Source: an uncultured Porphyromonas sp. (GTDB lineage Bacteria > Bacteroidota > Bacteroidia > Bacteroidales > Porphyromonadaceae). From it: 53,843 nucleotides of DNA. The notes beneath the pieces were generated by a model. It was given only the letters and a program-made list of their open reading frames with translations, was not told where the DNA came from and did no database searches. The stretch lies in assembly GCA_902490315.1 (NCBI GenBank), contig CABUDK010000005.1, positions 1 through 53,843 of the forward strand, given 5' to 3'. Below are positions 16,390 through 24,568 of this stretch, piece by piece. Both the position numbers and the translations under genes were made by a program. Every line of letters begins with the position of its first letter. The stretch's first letter is position 1.

Positions 16390-17199
16390 CTAGGTCTCTA
16401 GTAAGTACATAGGACTGCAGTGGTTGCGCTGCAATGGGGTGACGTAGACATCCTTGCCGACACGGATCCCCTCAGAGAAGAGACGTATGTCGAAGGTCTT
16501 GCGGACTAGCTCGGGGTGGTTGTTCTCCTTGCTGAGGTGGCAGAGGAAGACATTGCGCATCGTCGGTTTCCAGATACGACAGAGGAACTCCACTGACTCA
16601 TCATTGCTTAGGTGCCCTAGAGGTCCACTGATTCGCTTCTTGAGGAAGGGCGGGTACTTACCAATCCGGAGCATCTCGGGATCGTAGTTGGACTCCAGCA
16701 CCAGATGGTGCGCCAGGCTAGCGTAGTACTCTATCGTTGGGGTCAGATGACCTATGTCTGTCGCTAGGGTAAAGGAAAAACCATCCTCCGAAGAGATATG
16801 GTACCCCACATTGTCTGCACTATCGTGAGGTACGGAGAATGGGGTCACCACGAGTCCTATCAGTTCAAAGGGCACCTCCGGCTCGATCGCATAGCGTCTA
16901 TCGTGCTTGATGCGCTCCATGCCTCTCATATAGTCTAGCCCGCATTGCACTGGATGAGTCGCATAGACAGGTAGTTCGTAGCGATTGGCCAGCTTGCCCA
17001 CTGTGCGTGCATGGTCGGCATGATTGTGAGTCAGGAGGATCGCCTGCACATCGTGCTCTAGCGAGAGGCCCGCTTGCTCTAGACCAGTCTTGATGTCGTA
17101 GAGTGCTATGCCCGCATCTATGAGGAGCCCCTGGCCATCGTGCTCGAGGTAGTAGCAGTTGCCCGTGCTACCACTCGCTAGGCTCATAAATCGTATCAT
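16390..17199 (-). CDS. Metallo-beta-lactamase-fold hydrolase, YycJ/WalJ-like
   Basis: A 269-residue cytosolic hydrolase. It begins MIRFMSLASGSTGNCYYLE, typical of the YycJ branch, with the dinuclear metal motif LLTHNHADHARTV near residue 60. Further ligands are seen in VPHDSADNVGY, ATDIGHLT and NVFLCHLSKENNHPE. In Bacillus the homologue WalJ/YycJ is linked to DNA metabolism and cell division; the substrate here is unknown. The start overlaps the asparaginase stop by 4 bases (ATGA), so the two genes are coupled. Confidence 0.88.
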   Translation of the reverse strand: MIRFMSLASGSTGNCYYLEHDGQGLLIDAGIALYDIKTGLEQAGLSLEHDVQAILLTHNHADHARTVGKLANRYELPVYATHPVQCGLDYMRGMERIKHDRRYAIEPEVPFELIGLVVTPFSVPHDSADNVGYHISSEDGFSFTLATDIGHLTPTIEYYASLAHHLVLESNYDPEMLRIGKYPPFLKKRISGPLGHLSNDESVEFLCRIWKPTMRNVFLCHLSKENNHPELVRKTFDIRLFSEGIRVGKDVYVTPLQRNHCSPMYLLET

Positions 17200-18251
17200 A
17201 TCGTCAGCTCGCCACGCAGAGAGACTTGCATCAGATGCGCCACCTCCTCTGGGGATAGATCCTGCGCTAGGAGGTACATAAGCTTCGTTGTGGCACTTTC
17301 GGTGGTCATGTCGCCTCCACCGATAACGCCCGTCTGGCTAAGCACATTGCCCGTTTCGTAGCGCCCCATGACGACCGATCCGGAGTAGCACTGTGTCACG
17401 TTGACGATTGTGATGCCACGTGCCACAGCCCCTTTTATCGCAGAGAGAAAAGCCTCGCTGGTTGGGGCATTACCACTACCGAAGGTCTCTAATACCACTC
17501 CTCTGAGGTCTGGCGTGTGTAGGATATGATCTAGGAGCGAAGCTGATAACCCGGGAAACAGCTTGAGCACCACCACGTGCCCATCGAAGGCTGGTCGCCA
17601 CGCTTGTGATAAAACAGGCTCGTCAAAGCCTATAGCGCTCGGGCTATACTTAATATCGATTCCAGCGAAAGCTAGATGCGGATAGTTGGGCGAGGCAAAT
17701 GCTTCAAAGTGCTCAGCACTATACTTGAGCGTGCGGTTGCCACGGTAGAGGTAGTCCTCAAAGTAAACCGCTACTTCGGGGATCATAGGAGAGCCATCTG
17801 CACGTCTAGCCAGCGCGATCTCGAAGGCTGTGATCAGATTTTCCTTACCATCCGTCCGCAGCCGACCTATGGGTAGCTGCGAACCGGTCAAGATGACGGG
17901 CCTGTCTAGTCCCTGTAGCATAAAGCTCAGCGCTGAGGCGGTGTAAGCCATCGTGTCCGTGCCATGTAGTATGACGAAGCCATCATACTCATGCATCTCC
18001 CTCTGGATCATCTCTCCCAGCCAAACCCAGAGATCGGGCGTGATAGCCGAAGAGTCTATGGGCGGGTCGCACTGCTCTATGTCGAAGGTGCAGTGGAGCT
18101 GATCAAGCTCTGGCACATGCTCCCGTAGGTAGTCAAATTGGAATGCTTTGAGCGCACCGGTCTCTATATCTTGTACCATCCCGATGGTCCCGCCTGTGTA
18201 GATAACCTTCAGGTGGGGTAGGGTGGTTGTCGTATCTCTATCTGTAGTCAT
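17196..18251 (-). CDS. ansA: L-asparaginase, type I
   Basis: A 351-residue amidohydrolase converting asparagine to aspartate and ammonia. It has both threonine motifs: VIYTGGTIGM (residues 17-25, nucleophile Thr 19) and ILHGTDTMAYTA (catalytic Thr-Asp at 98-99). The allosteric or C-terminal domain includes VVLETFGSGNAP and QCYSGSVVMGRYETG. There is no signal peptide, so the cytosolic type I form is favoured. It has a TATCTTTG box upstream and leads into the metallo-hydrolase gene. Confidence 0.93.
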   Translation of the reverse strand: MTTDRDTTTTLPHLKVIYTGGTIGMVQDIETGALKAFQFDYLREHVPELDQLHCTFDIEQCDPPIDSSAITPDLWVWLGEMIQREMHEYDGFVILHGTDTMAYTASALSFMLQGLDRPVILTGSQLPIGRLRTDGKENLITAFEIALARRADGSPMIPEVAVYFEDYLYRGNRTLKYSAEHFEAFASPNYPHLAFAGIDIKYSPSAIGFDEPVLSQAWRPAFDGHVVVLKLFPGLSASLLDHILHTPDLRGVVLETFGSGNAPTSEAFLSAIKGAVARGITIVNVTQCYSGSVVMGRYETGNVLSQTGVIGGGDMTTESATTKLMYLLAQDLSPEEVAHLMQVSLRGELTI

Positions 18252-18304
18252 GGAGGAGGAAATAAGTCTTCAGTCAAGCCTATATGCAGTTTTTTCTGCG
18301 CTTA

Positions 18305-18312
18305 CAAAGATA
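18305..18312 (-). promoter_or_regulatory. -7 box TATCTTTG for the asparaginase operon
   Basis: Exact TAnnTTTG on the minus strand, 53 bases before the ATG at 18251. Confidence 0.65.
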
Positions 18313-18505
18313 CGGATATTTCCCTTTGCGGTAGATCGACCTAGGTCCCACAAATCGGGTAGTTCGCTGAGATGAGTAACAATTCGCAGAATGAAGATAG
18401 GTAGAGTCATCTGCAACCATCTATACTTCAATGTATTGGTTGGGCTTGCGATAAAGTTTTCGAAATCTGGCGGTGTGATCACTTGCACGTGTTGAAGAAA
18501 TGTAT

Positions 18506-18513
18506 TACCTTTG
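18506..18513 (+). promoter_or_regulatory. -7 box TACCTTTG for the tRNA-Asn pair
   Basis: Exact consensus, 16 bases before the first tRNA-Asn gene, with TTG at 18492-18494 in a plausible -33 region. The second tRNA has no separate box and is probably co-transcribed. Confidence 0.75.
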
Positions 18514-18529
18514 CACTCACATTTGGAAC

Positions 18530-18603
18530 GCTTCCTTAGCTCAGTTGGTTAGAGCATCTGACTGTTAATCAGGGGGTCCTTGGTTCAAGTCCAAGAGGGA
18601 GCG
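18530..18603 (+). tRNA. tRNA-Asn (anticodon GTT), copy 1
   Basis: A 74-base cloverleaf: acceptor GCTTCCT/AGGGAGC (one T-G pair), D arm AGCTCAGTTGGTTAGAGC, anticodon stem CTGAC around TGTTAAT with GTT, T arm TTGGTTCAAGTCCAA, discriminator G. CCA is not encoded. Confidence 0.97.
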
Positions 18604-18642
18604 CAAAAGGTGGTCATTGGTGCGGCAGTTAAGTCTCGTACT

Positions 18643-18716
18643 GCTTCCTTAGCTCAGTTGGTTAGAGCATCTGACTGTTAATCAGGGGGTCCTTGGTTCA
18701 AGTCCAAGAGGGAGCG
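18643..18716 (+). tRNA. tRNA-Asn (anticodon GTT), copy 2
   Basis: Identical in all 74 bases to the copy 113 bases upstream; the flanking bases differ, so the duplication is confined to the gene itself. Confidence 0.97.
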
Positions 18717-18800
18717 CGACGTTGCTACACTGAGTTGTTTTGTTTTTGGGGCTCGAAAGGGCGTGGTTGTCTTTTGAGCCTTCATATTTGTGGTTAACAG

Positions 18801-18860
18801 AAGAAATCTCCTTCCGAATATCCGTAGTAGCGGATTTCGAAAGGAGATTCTTTTGTTTTG
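18801..18860. terminator. Bidirectional terminator between tRNA-Asn and the nadD operon
   Basis: A long inverted repeat: AATCTCCTTCCGAATATCCG pairs with CGGATTTCGAAAGGAGATT around TAGTAG. It is followed by TCTTTTGTTTTG on the plus strand and TTTCTTCTG on the minus strand. It can end the rightward tRNA transcript and the leftward nadD-DUF2007 transcript. Confidence 0.8.
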
Positions 18861-18882
18861 CCCTTTGGATCTACTTCGATCT

Positions 18883-19266
18883 CTACGAGAAGATAAGGAC
18901 TGCGAGAGCGATGATGATCCCGATGGCAACGAGTAGTAGGAGGAGCATAGTGAGTCGCTTCTCCAGAGACCACTGAGCTGGGAGGGGTAGTCTGGTGACC
19001 CACTGCGTGAGACGGGTCGTAGGCTCGTCGCTCTGGTCGGGGAGGATGAGCTCGCCACTGTCGATGAGCTCTTGTACCTGTGGGCGGGCACTCTCTGGCA
19101 CCTCGATGATGAAGCCGCCTACGTCAACGAATGCGCTGAGCATCCGTGCGCTGTAGCTATTGCGTATGGTGGCTGGGATGTCATGATCAGAGAGGAGATC
19201 GAGGAGTTCGAGAGCCTCCTCTTCGACCTGATAGGAGGCTAGTTGTACCATTCGGTCATCGTTCAT
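18883..19266 (-). CDS. DUF2007-like small membrane protein
   Basis: A 127-residue protein. Residues about 6-75 resemble the DUF2007 (putative signal-transducing) domain: MVQLASYQVEEEALELLDLL, then the basic NSYSARMLSAFVDVGGFIIEVPE. A single C-terminal transmembrane segment (LTMLLLLLVAIGIIIALAVL, about 105-125) anchors it, so the soluble domain faces the cytosol. The domain is structurally related to ACT/PII-like folds, but no ligand is known. Its start overlaps the nadD end by 11 bases. It is the last gene before the bidirectional terminator. Confidence 0.82.
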   Translation of the reverse strand: MNDDRMVQLASYQVEEEALELLDLLSDHDIPATIRNSYSARMLSAFVDVGGFIIEVPESARPQVQELIDSGELILPDQSDEPTTRLTQWVTRLPLPAQWSLEKRLTMLLLLLVAIGIIIALAVLIFS

Positions 19267-19936
19267 AAGGAGTAGTCATTTTAGGGAGTGTGTCGTACAG
19301 TGCAGGCTGAGGAAGCCAGTGGCGCAGGTCGCGCCCTTCGTGGAGCGCCTGACGGATGGCTGTGGAGGAGATCTCTATCTGAGGAGCTTCGCTGAGCAGT
19401 CGTATCTGAGCTGTGGGGTACTGCTTGACTAGCTGGGAGAGGTCGTACCCGCTCCGCGGATAGACTACGAGTGGCACATGATCCATGAGCTCTCCGTGGC
19501 GATACCACTGGGAGAGCGATGCTAGACTGTCAGCACCGATGATGAGACTAAAGGAGCAGTGCGGGTAATGCTCCTCTAGAGCGGTGAGCGTCTCTAGCGT
19601 GTAGTGTGGCTCAGGGAGCATAGACTCGATCGTGCATAACTCGTAGCGATGATCGGACTGAATAGCCTGCTCGATCATGCGACAACGCAGCGTGTAGGGT
19701 AGCGTGGGGCCATACTCCTTGAGCGGGTTTTGCGGGGTAGGCATAAACCATATTTGAGTTAATCCTGACAGCTCTGGATAAGCCAAGATGTAGTCACAGA
19801 GAGCCAGGTGCCCGATGTGGAGCGGGTCGAAGCTCCCCCCAAAGAGTCCGACAGTCCCGCTAACGTCCGATGCTGCAGGACACAAATGGGTCAGATCGAG
19901 AGTCTTGTCCCTAGAGTCTTTACCGTCAGGAGTCAT
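19256..19936 (-). CDS. nadD: Nicotinate-nucleotide adenylyltransferase
   Basis: A 226-residue nucleotidyltransferase that forms deamido-NAD from nicotinate mononucleotide and ATP. The ATP-binding GLFGGSFDPLHIGHLAL (with the HxGH signature) starts near residue 30. IIGADSLASLSQW is the substrate-binding segment, and EISSTAIRQALHEG carries the ISSTxIR motif. A non-conserved N-terminal stretch of about 28 residues means the true start could be internal, though no better one is obvious. It lies 36 bases after the Wzc-like gene and overlaps the DUF2007-like gene. Confidence 0.95.
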   Translation of the reverse strand: MTPDGKDSRDKTLDLTHLCPAASDVSGTVGLFGGSFDPLHIGHLALCDYILAYPELSGLTQIWFMPTPQNPLKEYGPTLPYTLRCRMIEQAIQSDHRYELCTIESMLPEPHYTLETLTALEEHYPHCSFSLIIGADSLASLSQWYRHGELMDHVPLVVYPRSGYDLSQLVKQYPTAQIRLLSEAPQIEISSTAIRQALHEGRDLRHWLPQPALYDTLPKMTTPYER

Positions 19937-19972
19937 AGTCTGAGTGATAAAAAGTAGGGTAGTTATGCTTAG

Positions 19973-21613
19973 CTACTCAATCCAAAGGATCTCTATGCGG
20001 GAGCGGTCTAGCAGCTGTCTGATCTGTAGCTGATGGACGATACGCTTGATGGCTCTAACTCTCGTACTACCACGATAGATGCAGTAAAGGCTCTGCTCCA
20101 CGCTACTAGAGAGGAGATAAGCGGTCGGATCCTCCATGAGTGCTGGGGAAGCGATGATCGTGAGCTGGTGCTGCGTCTGTAGCTGCTTGAGTTGCTGCTG
20201 GAAGGCTGTAGAGCTTATCAGACCAGGTGTGAGCGTAGTGTGGTAGACGTCACTAGGCGCCTTGCTAACGGCTTTTTGCTCTGCTAAGTCTAAGTGCCAC
20301 ACAGCGCAGGAGATACCTCTCTGCTCTAAGGCTTGCTGTAGCTCCGCTATGAGCTGGTCGTGATACTTCGTGCTATTGGGCGTAGCGAGCTGTATGGTGC
20401 ATGGCTCGCCGTGTGGTGGCATGACGAGGGCACACAGTTCTTCAAGGTTAGGATAAAGGGGCTTCTTGCCCTTACGACCTCGCCTCAGGTCTAGTGTGAG
20501 ACGATGACGTAGGAGACTGGGTAACTCGGAGACATAGTAGATGACTCCTCGTATAGCCCAGTAGATGTACATCAAGAGTAGCGGTAGGAGTAGACCCAAG
20601 AGTCCCATACCGGCGATGATAAATAGGTCTGGCTCTAGATCTTTAGCTATGCGTGGCTCATCAATAAGCCTAAAAGGCGAAAGTCCTGCGGGTGGTACAG
20701 TCCCTGCGAATTGCCCTAGTGAGTCTGTCACGCCCTCATCGCTCAGCTGCTCGACCCATCCTAAGCTATCTGTGACGAGGTACATCTGGTAGAGGAGGTC
20801 TAGGCAGCGACGCTCGGAGCGATTGGAGAGCATCTCGACACGCATGACCGAGGAGAGGGGCAGATCCGCCTTTTTCATCGTCACTTGCATCTCTGTCTCA
20901 TAGACGGCTCGTATGTCCTGAAGTGTAGAGTAGGAGAGGGATATCTTCTTATGTTTCTGATCGATGTGATAGGGGAAGTGATGCTTGGGGTTATCCAAGG
21001 TTATGGAGACATGCCCCACGGGAGTCTCCTGAGTAGAGCCGACAGGGATGACGACATCGTACGGCTCGTTAATAGAGATCCCCTGCGCAGTACCCAAGAA
21101 TCCGCTTAGCGTGACCTGCTGCGGGTGAACGGGATCGTCTAGCTTAGCGATACAATGCACCTTGTCTGTCGGGAGTAGATCGTCAAAGTGTACGATGATA
21201 GGCGTCTGGTTGTAGTAGTCACGCATCCCCCAGGGTGTCTTGACAAAGTAGTCCACCTGAAAGTTGATACGCCTCCCCGCCTCTACGACCGCTGTTGTCG
21301 TATTGAGTAGCGTAGCGATGTACTCAGGAGTCCAGGGGGAGGTCTTAAACGCTGAGTCACTCAGAGTCATCATCGGGTTCGTCAGCTCGTGAGGCTCTCG
21401 TGAGGAGAGCTGCATGTAGTACGTCTGGCGCCCTAGGGGACGATGGTCAGCGACGATCTTGCCGAGTACGACGAAGAGTACGAAAGAGAGCACGAACCAG
21501 TACCACTGCTTGAGGATCAGACGGAGGATCTGCGAGAAGGTCGGTCGTGTGCCCTCGTCAGAACGAGTTGGCTCGTTGTAGACAGCTCTATTGGGAAACG
21601 ATGATTGGGTCAT
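19973..21613 (-). CDS. Wzz/Wzc-like polysaccharide co-polymerase with degenerate kinase-like tail
   Basis: A 546-residue inner-membrane protein. TM1 lies at about residues 33-54 (WYWFVLSFVLFVVLGKIV) after a Wzz-type cytosolic lead-in. A large periplasmic region follows, then TM2 at about 327-350 (LFIIAGMGLLGLLLPLLL), and a cytosolic tail of about 195 residues. The tail ends in HQLTIIASPALMEDPTAYLL and YCIYRGSTRVRAIKRI, which parallel the Walker-B-like and C-terminal parts of bacterial tyrosine kinases (Wzc/Etk). I see no P-loop GxxGxGKT and no tyrosine cluster. It probably controls polysaccharide chain length or export without kinase activity. It heads the operon with nadD. Confidence 0.75.
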   Translation of the reverse strand: MTQSSFPNRAVYNEPTRSDEGTRPTFSQILRLILKQWYWFVLSFVLFVVLGKIVADHRPLGRQTYYMQLSSREPHELTNPMMTLSDSAFKTSPWTPEYIATLLNTTTAVVEAGRRINFQVDYFVKTPWGMRDYYNQTPIIVHFDDLLPTDKVHCIAKLDDPVHPQQVTLSGFLGTAQGISINEPYDVVIPVGSTQETPVGHVSITLDNPKHHFPYHIDQKHKKISLSYSTLQDIRAVYETEMQVTMKKADLPLSSVMRVEMLSNRSERRCLDLLYQMYLVTDSLGWVEQLSDEGVTDSLGQFAGTVPPAGLSPFRLIDEPRIAKDLEPDLFIIAGMGLLGLLLPLLLMYIYWAIRGVIYYVSELPSLLRHRLTLDLRRGRKGKKPLYPNLEELCALVMPPHGEPCTIQLATPNSTKYHDQLIAELQQALEQRGISCAVWHLDLAEQKAVSKAPSDVYHTTLTPGLISSTAFQQQLKQLQTQHQLTIIASPALMEDPTAYLLSSSVEQSLYCIYRGSTRVRAIKRIVHQLQIRQLLDRSRIEILWIE

Positions 21614-21632
21614 AATGTATGGCTATATGGTG

Positions 21633-21640
21633 CAAAGATA
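21633..21640 (-). promoter_or_regulatory. -7 box TATCTTTG for the Wzc-like/nadD operon
   Basis: Exact consensus on the minus strand, 19 bases upstream of the ATG at 21613. Confidence 0.7.
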
Positions 21641-21644
21641 AGAA

Positions 21645-21705
21645 AGTCCGTCCGATATCGCTAGGGAGCAAGCCAGCGTCAATGCGATCGAGGAAAGGAC
21701 GGACT
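21645..21705 (-). terminator. Possible terminator spanning the apbE 3' end
   Basis: Arms AGTCCGTCC and GGACGGACT flank a 43-base loop that itself contains GCGAT/ATCGC pairs. On the minus strand it is followed by TTCTTATCTTTG. The upstream arm lies inside the apbE coding region, so the two signals overlap. Confidence 0.4.
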
Positions 21706-22680
21706 AGAGATTGGGGTAAAAGCTAGGGAATCGCCAGTCGAGACGAAGAGTAGGTAGGAGATGTCAGACGAAAGTTGCGTACGCATAGCCTTGGAGCTTT
21801 CGTATCCCAGAGCCATGAAAGCTGTCGCTAGCGCATCCGCCTCAGCGCAGGTAGGGGCGATTACTGAGGCACTCAGTATGTCGGTCTCAGCAGGGTAGCC
21901 GCTCAGAGCGGAGATCGTGTGTCCGTAGACTCTTCCGTCGGCTGTGACCTTGTAGTTACGATAGTTGCCTGAGGTGGCTAGTCCTCCCCGCTCACCTGGC
22001 AAGTCAATGATCTCTTGTAGCTCTTGGCTTATCCCCAACGAGTCCAGGTCAGGCTTAGAGATGCCTACACGCCATGCCGCACCCCGAGGGTTGCACCCCG
22101 AATAAGCTATCTCGCCGCCTATCTCCACGAGGTAGTTGGTCACGCCCGCCCTGCGTAGCTTTTCGCCGACTAAGTCAGAAGCATAGCCCTTGGCAACGGA
22201 AGCGAAGTCTAGCTCCATGGCGGGGTTCGCCTTGGTCAGCTCTGTGGGGGTGCAGGAGACTTTGTCCATACCGACCAGTTCCAGCAAACTATCTACCTGT
22301 GGCTGCGTGAGTGGATAGCCCTGCTCGAAGCCAAAGCCCCACGCATTGACCAGCGGAGCGATGGTCACGTCGTAGGCACCGCCAGACTGCTCGTAGACCC
22401 TCCGCGCTACGCTGTAGATCGCGTAGAAGGTACTGTCTACCGTCATCGACAGGTTGTTATTGACCGCATAGATCATAGAGGTCGAGTCAAAGGGATTTGC
22501 CACATGATTGACCTCTTGCAGTGCTTCATTGATCTGATCAGACAAGTCCTCGTCAGCCTGATAGGTGATGCGATAGAGCGTGCCGAAGATGAGCCCCTCG
22601 GCACTCCTGTAAGGCGCCTCCTTGTGGCACCCACTCAGCAGGATGAGCGAGAGGAATAGTAAGGTGACGGTGCGACGCAT
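21679..22680 (-). CDS. apbE: FAD:protein FMN transferase
   Basis: A 333-residue lipoprotein (lipobox LSGC, Cys 18) of the ApbE family. It attaches FMN covalently to threonine residues of flavoproteins such as the NQR or RNF subunits. Family segments: MIYAVNNN, GAYDVTIAPLVNAWGFG, ELDFASVAKGYASDLVGEKLR, YLVEIGGEIAYSG, GGLATSGNYRNYK and the metal- and FAD-site region GHTISALSGYPA. It is the last gene of the operon starting with the GT2 glycosyltransferase. The target flavoproteins are not in this window. Confidence 0.93.
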   Translation of the reverse strand: MRRTVTLLFLSLILLSGCHKEAPYRSAEGLIFGTLYRITYQADEDLSDQINEALQEVNHVANPFDSTSMIYAVNNNLSMTVDSTFYAIYSVARRVYEQSGGAYDVTIAPLVNAWGFGFEQGYPLTQPQVDSLLELVGMDKVSCTPTELTKANPAMELDFASVAKGYASDLVGEKLRRAGVTNYLVEIGGEIAYSGCNPRGAAWRVGISKPDLDSLGISQELQEIIDLPGERGGLATSGNYRNYKVTADGRVYGHTISALSGYPAETDILSASVIAPTCAEADALATAFMALGYESSKAMRTQLSSDISYLLFVSTGDSLAFTPISSPSFPRSH

Positions 22681-22695
22681 GGTGATGCGATAAGC

Positions 22696-23217
22696 TTAGA
22701 TGAAGGTGACCAGCTCCTCCATCGTCTTGCGACGTGGATTGCCCTCTTTGCCGGCAAAGGCTGGGTCGGGATGCCCCACCGCTAAGATCAGTATTGGCTC
22801 CTCATGCTCAGGTATCTGGAGTAACTCACGGCAGATCTCCTGATCGAAAGCTGCTACCGTCGTAGCCCCCAGTCCCATATCCTCAGCCTTGAGGAGCATG
22901 TGCGTCAGCGCTATCGAGGTGTCTACATAGGTAAGGTCACAGTGGGGACGCTGCCACGCCTTGTCGTGATCGCCGATGATGACGATATAGCTCGGAGCGT
23001 GATAAAACCAAGGCTGCTGACTTACAGCGTGAAGCTTCGTACGCTCCTCCTCGGAGAGTACGACGACGAAGCGGAGGGGCTGGAAGTTCTTTGCCGAGGG
23101 AGCTAGTCGCCCAGCCTCTAGTATCGGCATAAGCTCAGCACGTGTCATCGGCTTGGTCGCGTCAAAGTGGCGTACGGTGCGCCGTGTAGAGATGATTTGG
23201 TCGAAGGTCTTAGTCAT
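22696..23217 (-). CDS. Nitroreductase family protein
   Basis: A 173-residue FMN-dependent oxidoreductase of the nitroreductase fold. It shows STRRTVRHFDATKPMTR (FMN phosphate-binding arginines), RLAPSAKNFQPLRFVVV, and ATTVAAFDQEICRELLQIPEHEEPILILAVGHP. The C-terminal end RRKTMEELV is typical of short members of the family. The physiological substrate cannot be inferred. The start overlaps the GT2 stop by 4 bases, and apbE follows after 15 bases. Confidence 0.9.
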   Translation of the reverse strand: MTKTFDQIISTRRTVRHFDATKPMTRAELMPILEAGRLAPSAKNFQPLRFVVVLSEEERTKLHAVSQQPWFYHAPSYIVIIGDHDKAWQRPHCDLTYVDTSIALTHMLLKAEDMGLGATTVAAFDQEICRELLQIPEHEEPILILAVGHPDPAFAGKEGNPRRKTMEELVTFI

Positions 23218-24206
23218 AGTTCTGCTGCTATATTGTAATTGTCACGATTGGGATCGCGGCGCGTGATCATCTCTCCGATGAAGCCTGCACAGAAGAGCTG
23301 CACGCCGATGATCATTGCTGCGAGAGAGATGTAGAAGTAGACCCGATCAGTCACGAGCGGTGCGGGTGTGCCACTGATAAGAGCGGAGAGCTTGAACGAG
23401 AGGACCACGATGAGCGCAATGAACCCAACGAGAAACATGAGCGACCCCCAGAAACCGAAGAAGTGCATAGGCTTACGTCCGAAGCGGTGGGTAAACCAAA
23501 GCGTCAGAAGGTCGAGGTATCCGTTGAAGAAGCGATCCAGCCCAAACTTCGAGTGCCCATACTTGCGAGGTGCGTGGTGCACCACCTGCTCGCCAATCTT
23601 GGCGAAGCCCGCATTCTTCGCCAGATAAGGGATGTAGCGGTGCATATCGTTGTACAGCTCGATGCTATGCACCACCTCTGCACGATACGCCTTGAGTCCG
23701 CAGTTGAAGTCGTGCAGGTTCTTAATCCCTGAGACCCGTCTAGCCGTTGCATTAAAGAGCTTCGTGGGGATCGTCTTGGAGAGTGGATCGTAGCGCTTCT
23801 TCTTCCATCCGCTCACGAGGTCGTACCCCTCATCGACGATCATATTGTACATCCCGCCTATCTCCTCGGGAGCGTCCTGCAGATCAGCATCCATCGTGAT
23901 GACCACTCGTCCCTGAGCCCGAGCGAAGCCACATTGCAGCGCAGGCGACTTCCCATAATTACGGCGAAACTTGATCGCATGCACCGCTTCATCCTGTGCC
24001 GCCAGCTGCTCGATCACTTGCCACGAGCCGTCGCTACTACCATCATCGACGAAAATGATCTCGTAGCTCAGCCCCACCTCAGCGGTGTGAGCCACGATAC
24101 GCTCGTAGAGCTCTGGGAGGCTCTCAGCCTCGTTGAGCAAGGGGATGACCACCGAGATGTCGGGACACTCCGTGGCGATAGATTCGAGAGAGTTGTGATC
24201 AGTCAT
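23214..24206 (-). CDS. Family 2 glycosyltransferase, membrane-anchored (GtrB/DPM1-like)
   Basis: A 330-residue enzyme with an N-terminal GT-A domain. It shows VIPLLNEAESLPELYERI, FVDDGSSDGSW, the metal-binding TMDADLQDAPEEI, and LVSGWKKKRYDP. The basic RKYGHSKFGLDRFFNGYLD segment precedes two transmembrane helices, FFGFWGSLMFLVGFIALIVV and YFYISLAAMIIGVQLFCAGF. This layout matches enzymes that load sugars onto undecaprenyl or dolichyl phosphate, or AglJ/GtrB-like proteins. The sugar and acceptor are unknown. It opens an operon with a nitroreductase and apbE, preceded by a TATCTTTG box. Confidence 0.92.
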   Translation of the reverse strand: MTDHNSLESIATECPDISVVIPLLNEAESLPELYERIVAHTAEVGLSYEIIFVDDGSSDGSWQVIEQLAAQDEAVHAIKFRRNYGKSPALQCGFARAQGRVVITMDADLQDAPEEIGGMYNMIVDEGYDLVSGWKKKRYDPLSKTIPTKLFNATARRVSGIKNLHDFNCGLKAYRAEVVHSIELYNDMHRYIPYLAKNAGFAKIGEQVVHHAPRKYGHSKFGLDRFFNGYLDLLTLWFTHRFGRKPMHFFGFWGSLMFLVGFIALIVVLSFKLSALISGTPAPLVTDRVYFYISLAAMIIGVQLFCAGFIGEMITRRDPNRDNYNIAAEL

Positions 24207-24231
24207 GAGGTCTACTTGTAGTACTATTGCA

Positions 24232-24239
24232 CAAAGATA
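24232..24239 (-). promoter_or_regulatory. -7 box TATCTTTG for the GT2-nitroreductase-apbE operon
   Basis: Exact consensus on the minus strand, 25 bases before the ATG at 24206. Confidence 0.7.
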
Positions 24240-24338
24240 CTAATTTGCTACCTACGAGAGCGCGCTATACGAAAGTCTTCTCACTCTCAAGCTCCCGGTA
24301 TGTCACACCGAGACACTTCTTGTGAGAGCCTGAAAAAC

Positions 24339-24525
24339 ATCCACGTGAAAATTTTCAAATAGCTCCGTAGGAAAAAAAGATTCTCCACGTGGGCACGAAA
24401 AAATAGTTCGGAAGAATCAAATGAAACTTCGGAAGAATGAAATGATAAGTCCGAAGAATTTTCTTTTTCCTCCGTGGAGAATAAAAAATATCCACCGAGG
24501 AATTTCGAAATTCTTCGGTGGATAT
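24339..24525 (+). repeat. Dispersed intergenic repeat, copy 4
   Basis: Parts in order: ATCCACGTGAAAATTTTC, AAATAGCTCCGTAGGAA, TTCTCCACGTGGGCACG, two 21-base units (24396-24441), AAGTCCGAAGAATTTTC, CCTCCGTGGAGAATAAAAAAT and a 38-base terminal palindrome. It lies between the GT2 promoter and the hydF 3' end. Together with that promoter it fills the stretch 24207-24568; the interval 24240-24338 shows nothing I recognise. Confidence 0.88.
24480..24525 (-). terminator. Terminator of the hydrogenase operon, formed by repeat copy 4
   Basis: Arms 24488-24506 and 24507-24525 are a 19-bp inverted repeat with a single G-T position. On the minus strand it is followed by ATTTTTTATTC. It is 44 bases downstream of the hydF stop. 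Confidence 0.75.
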
Positions 24526-24568
24526 CGATGGAGGCCTTCAGCTTGTAGCCTGACTCCTCTGAGAAGGG

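Noticed and set aside
18270..18488. 72-residue minus-strand frame upstream of tRNA-Asn
   Set aside because: It overlaps the asparaginase promoter box and has no recognisable features.
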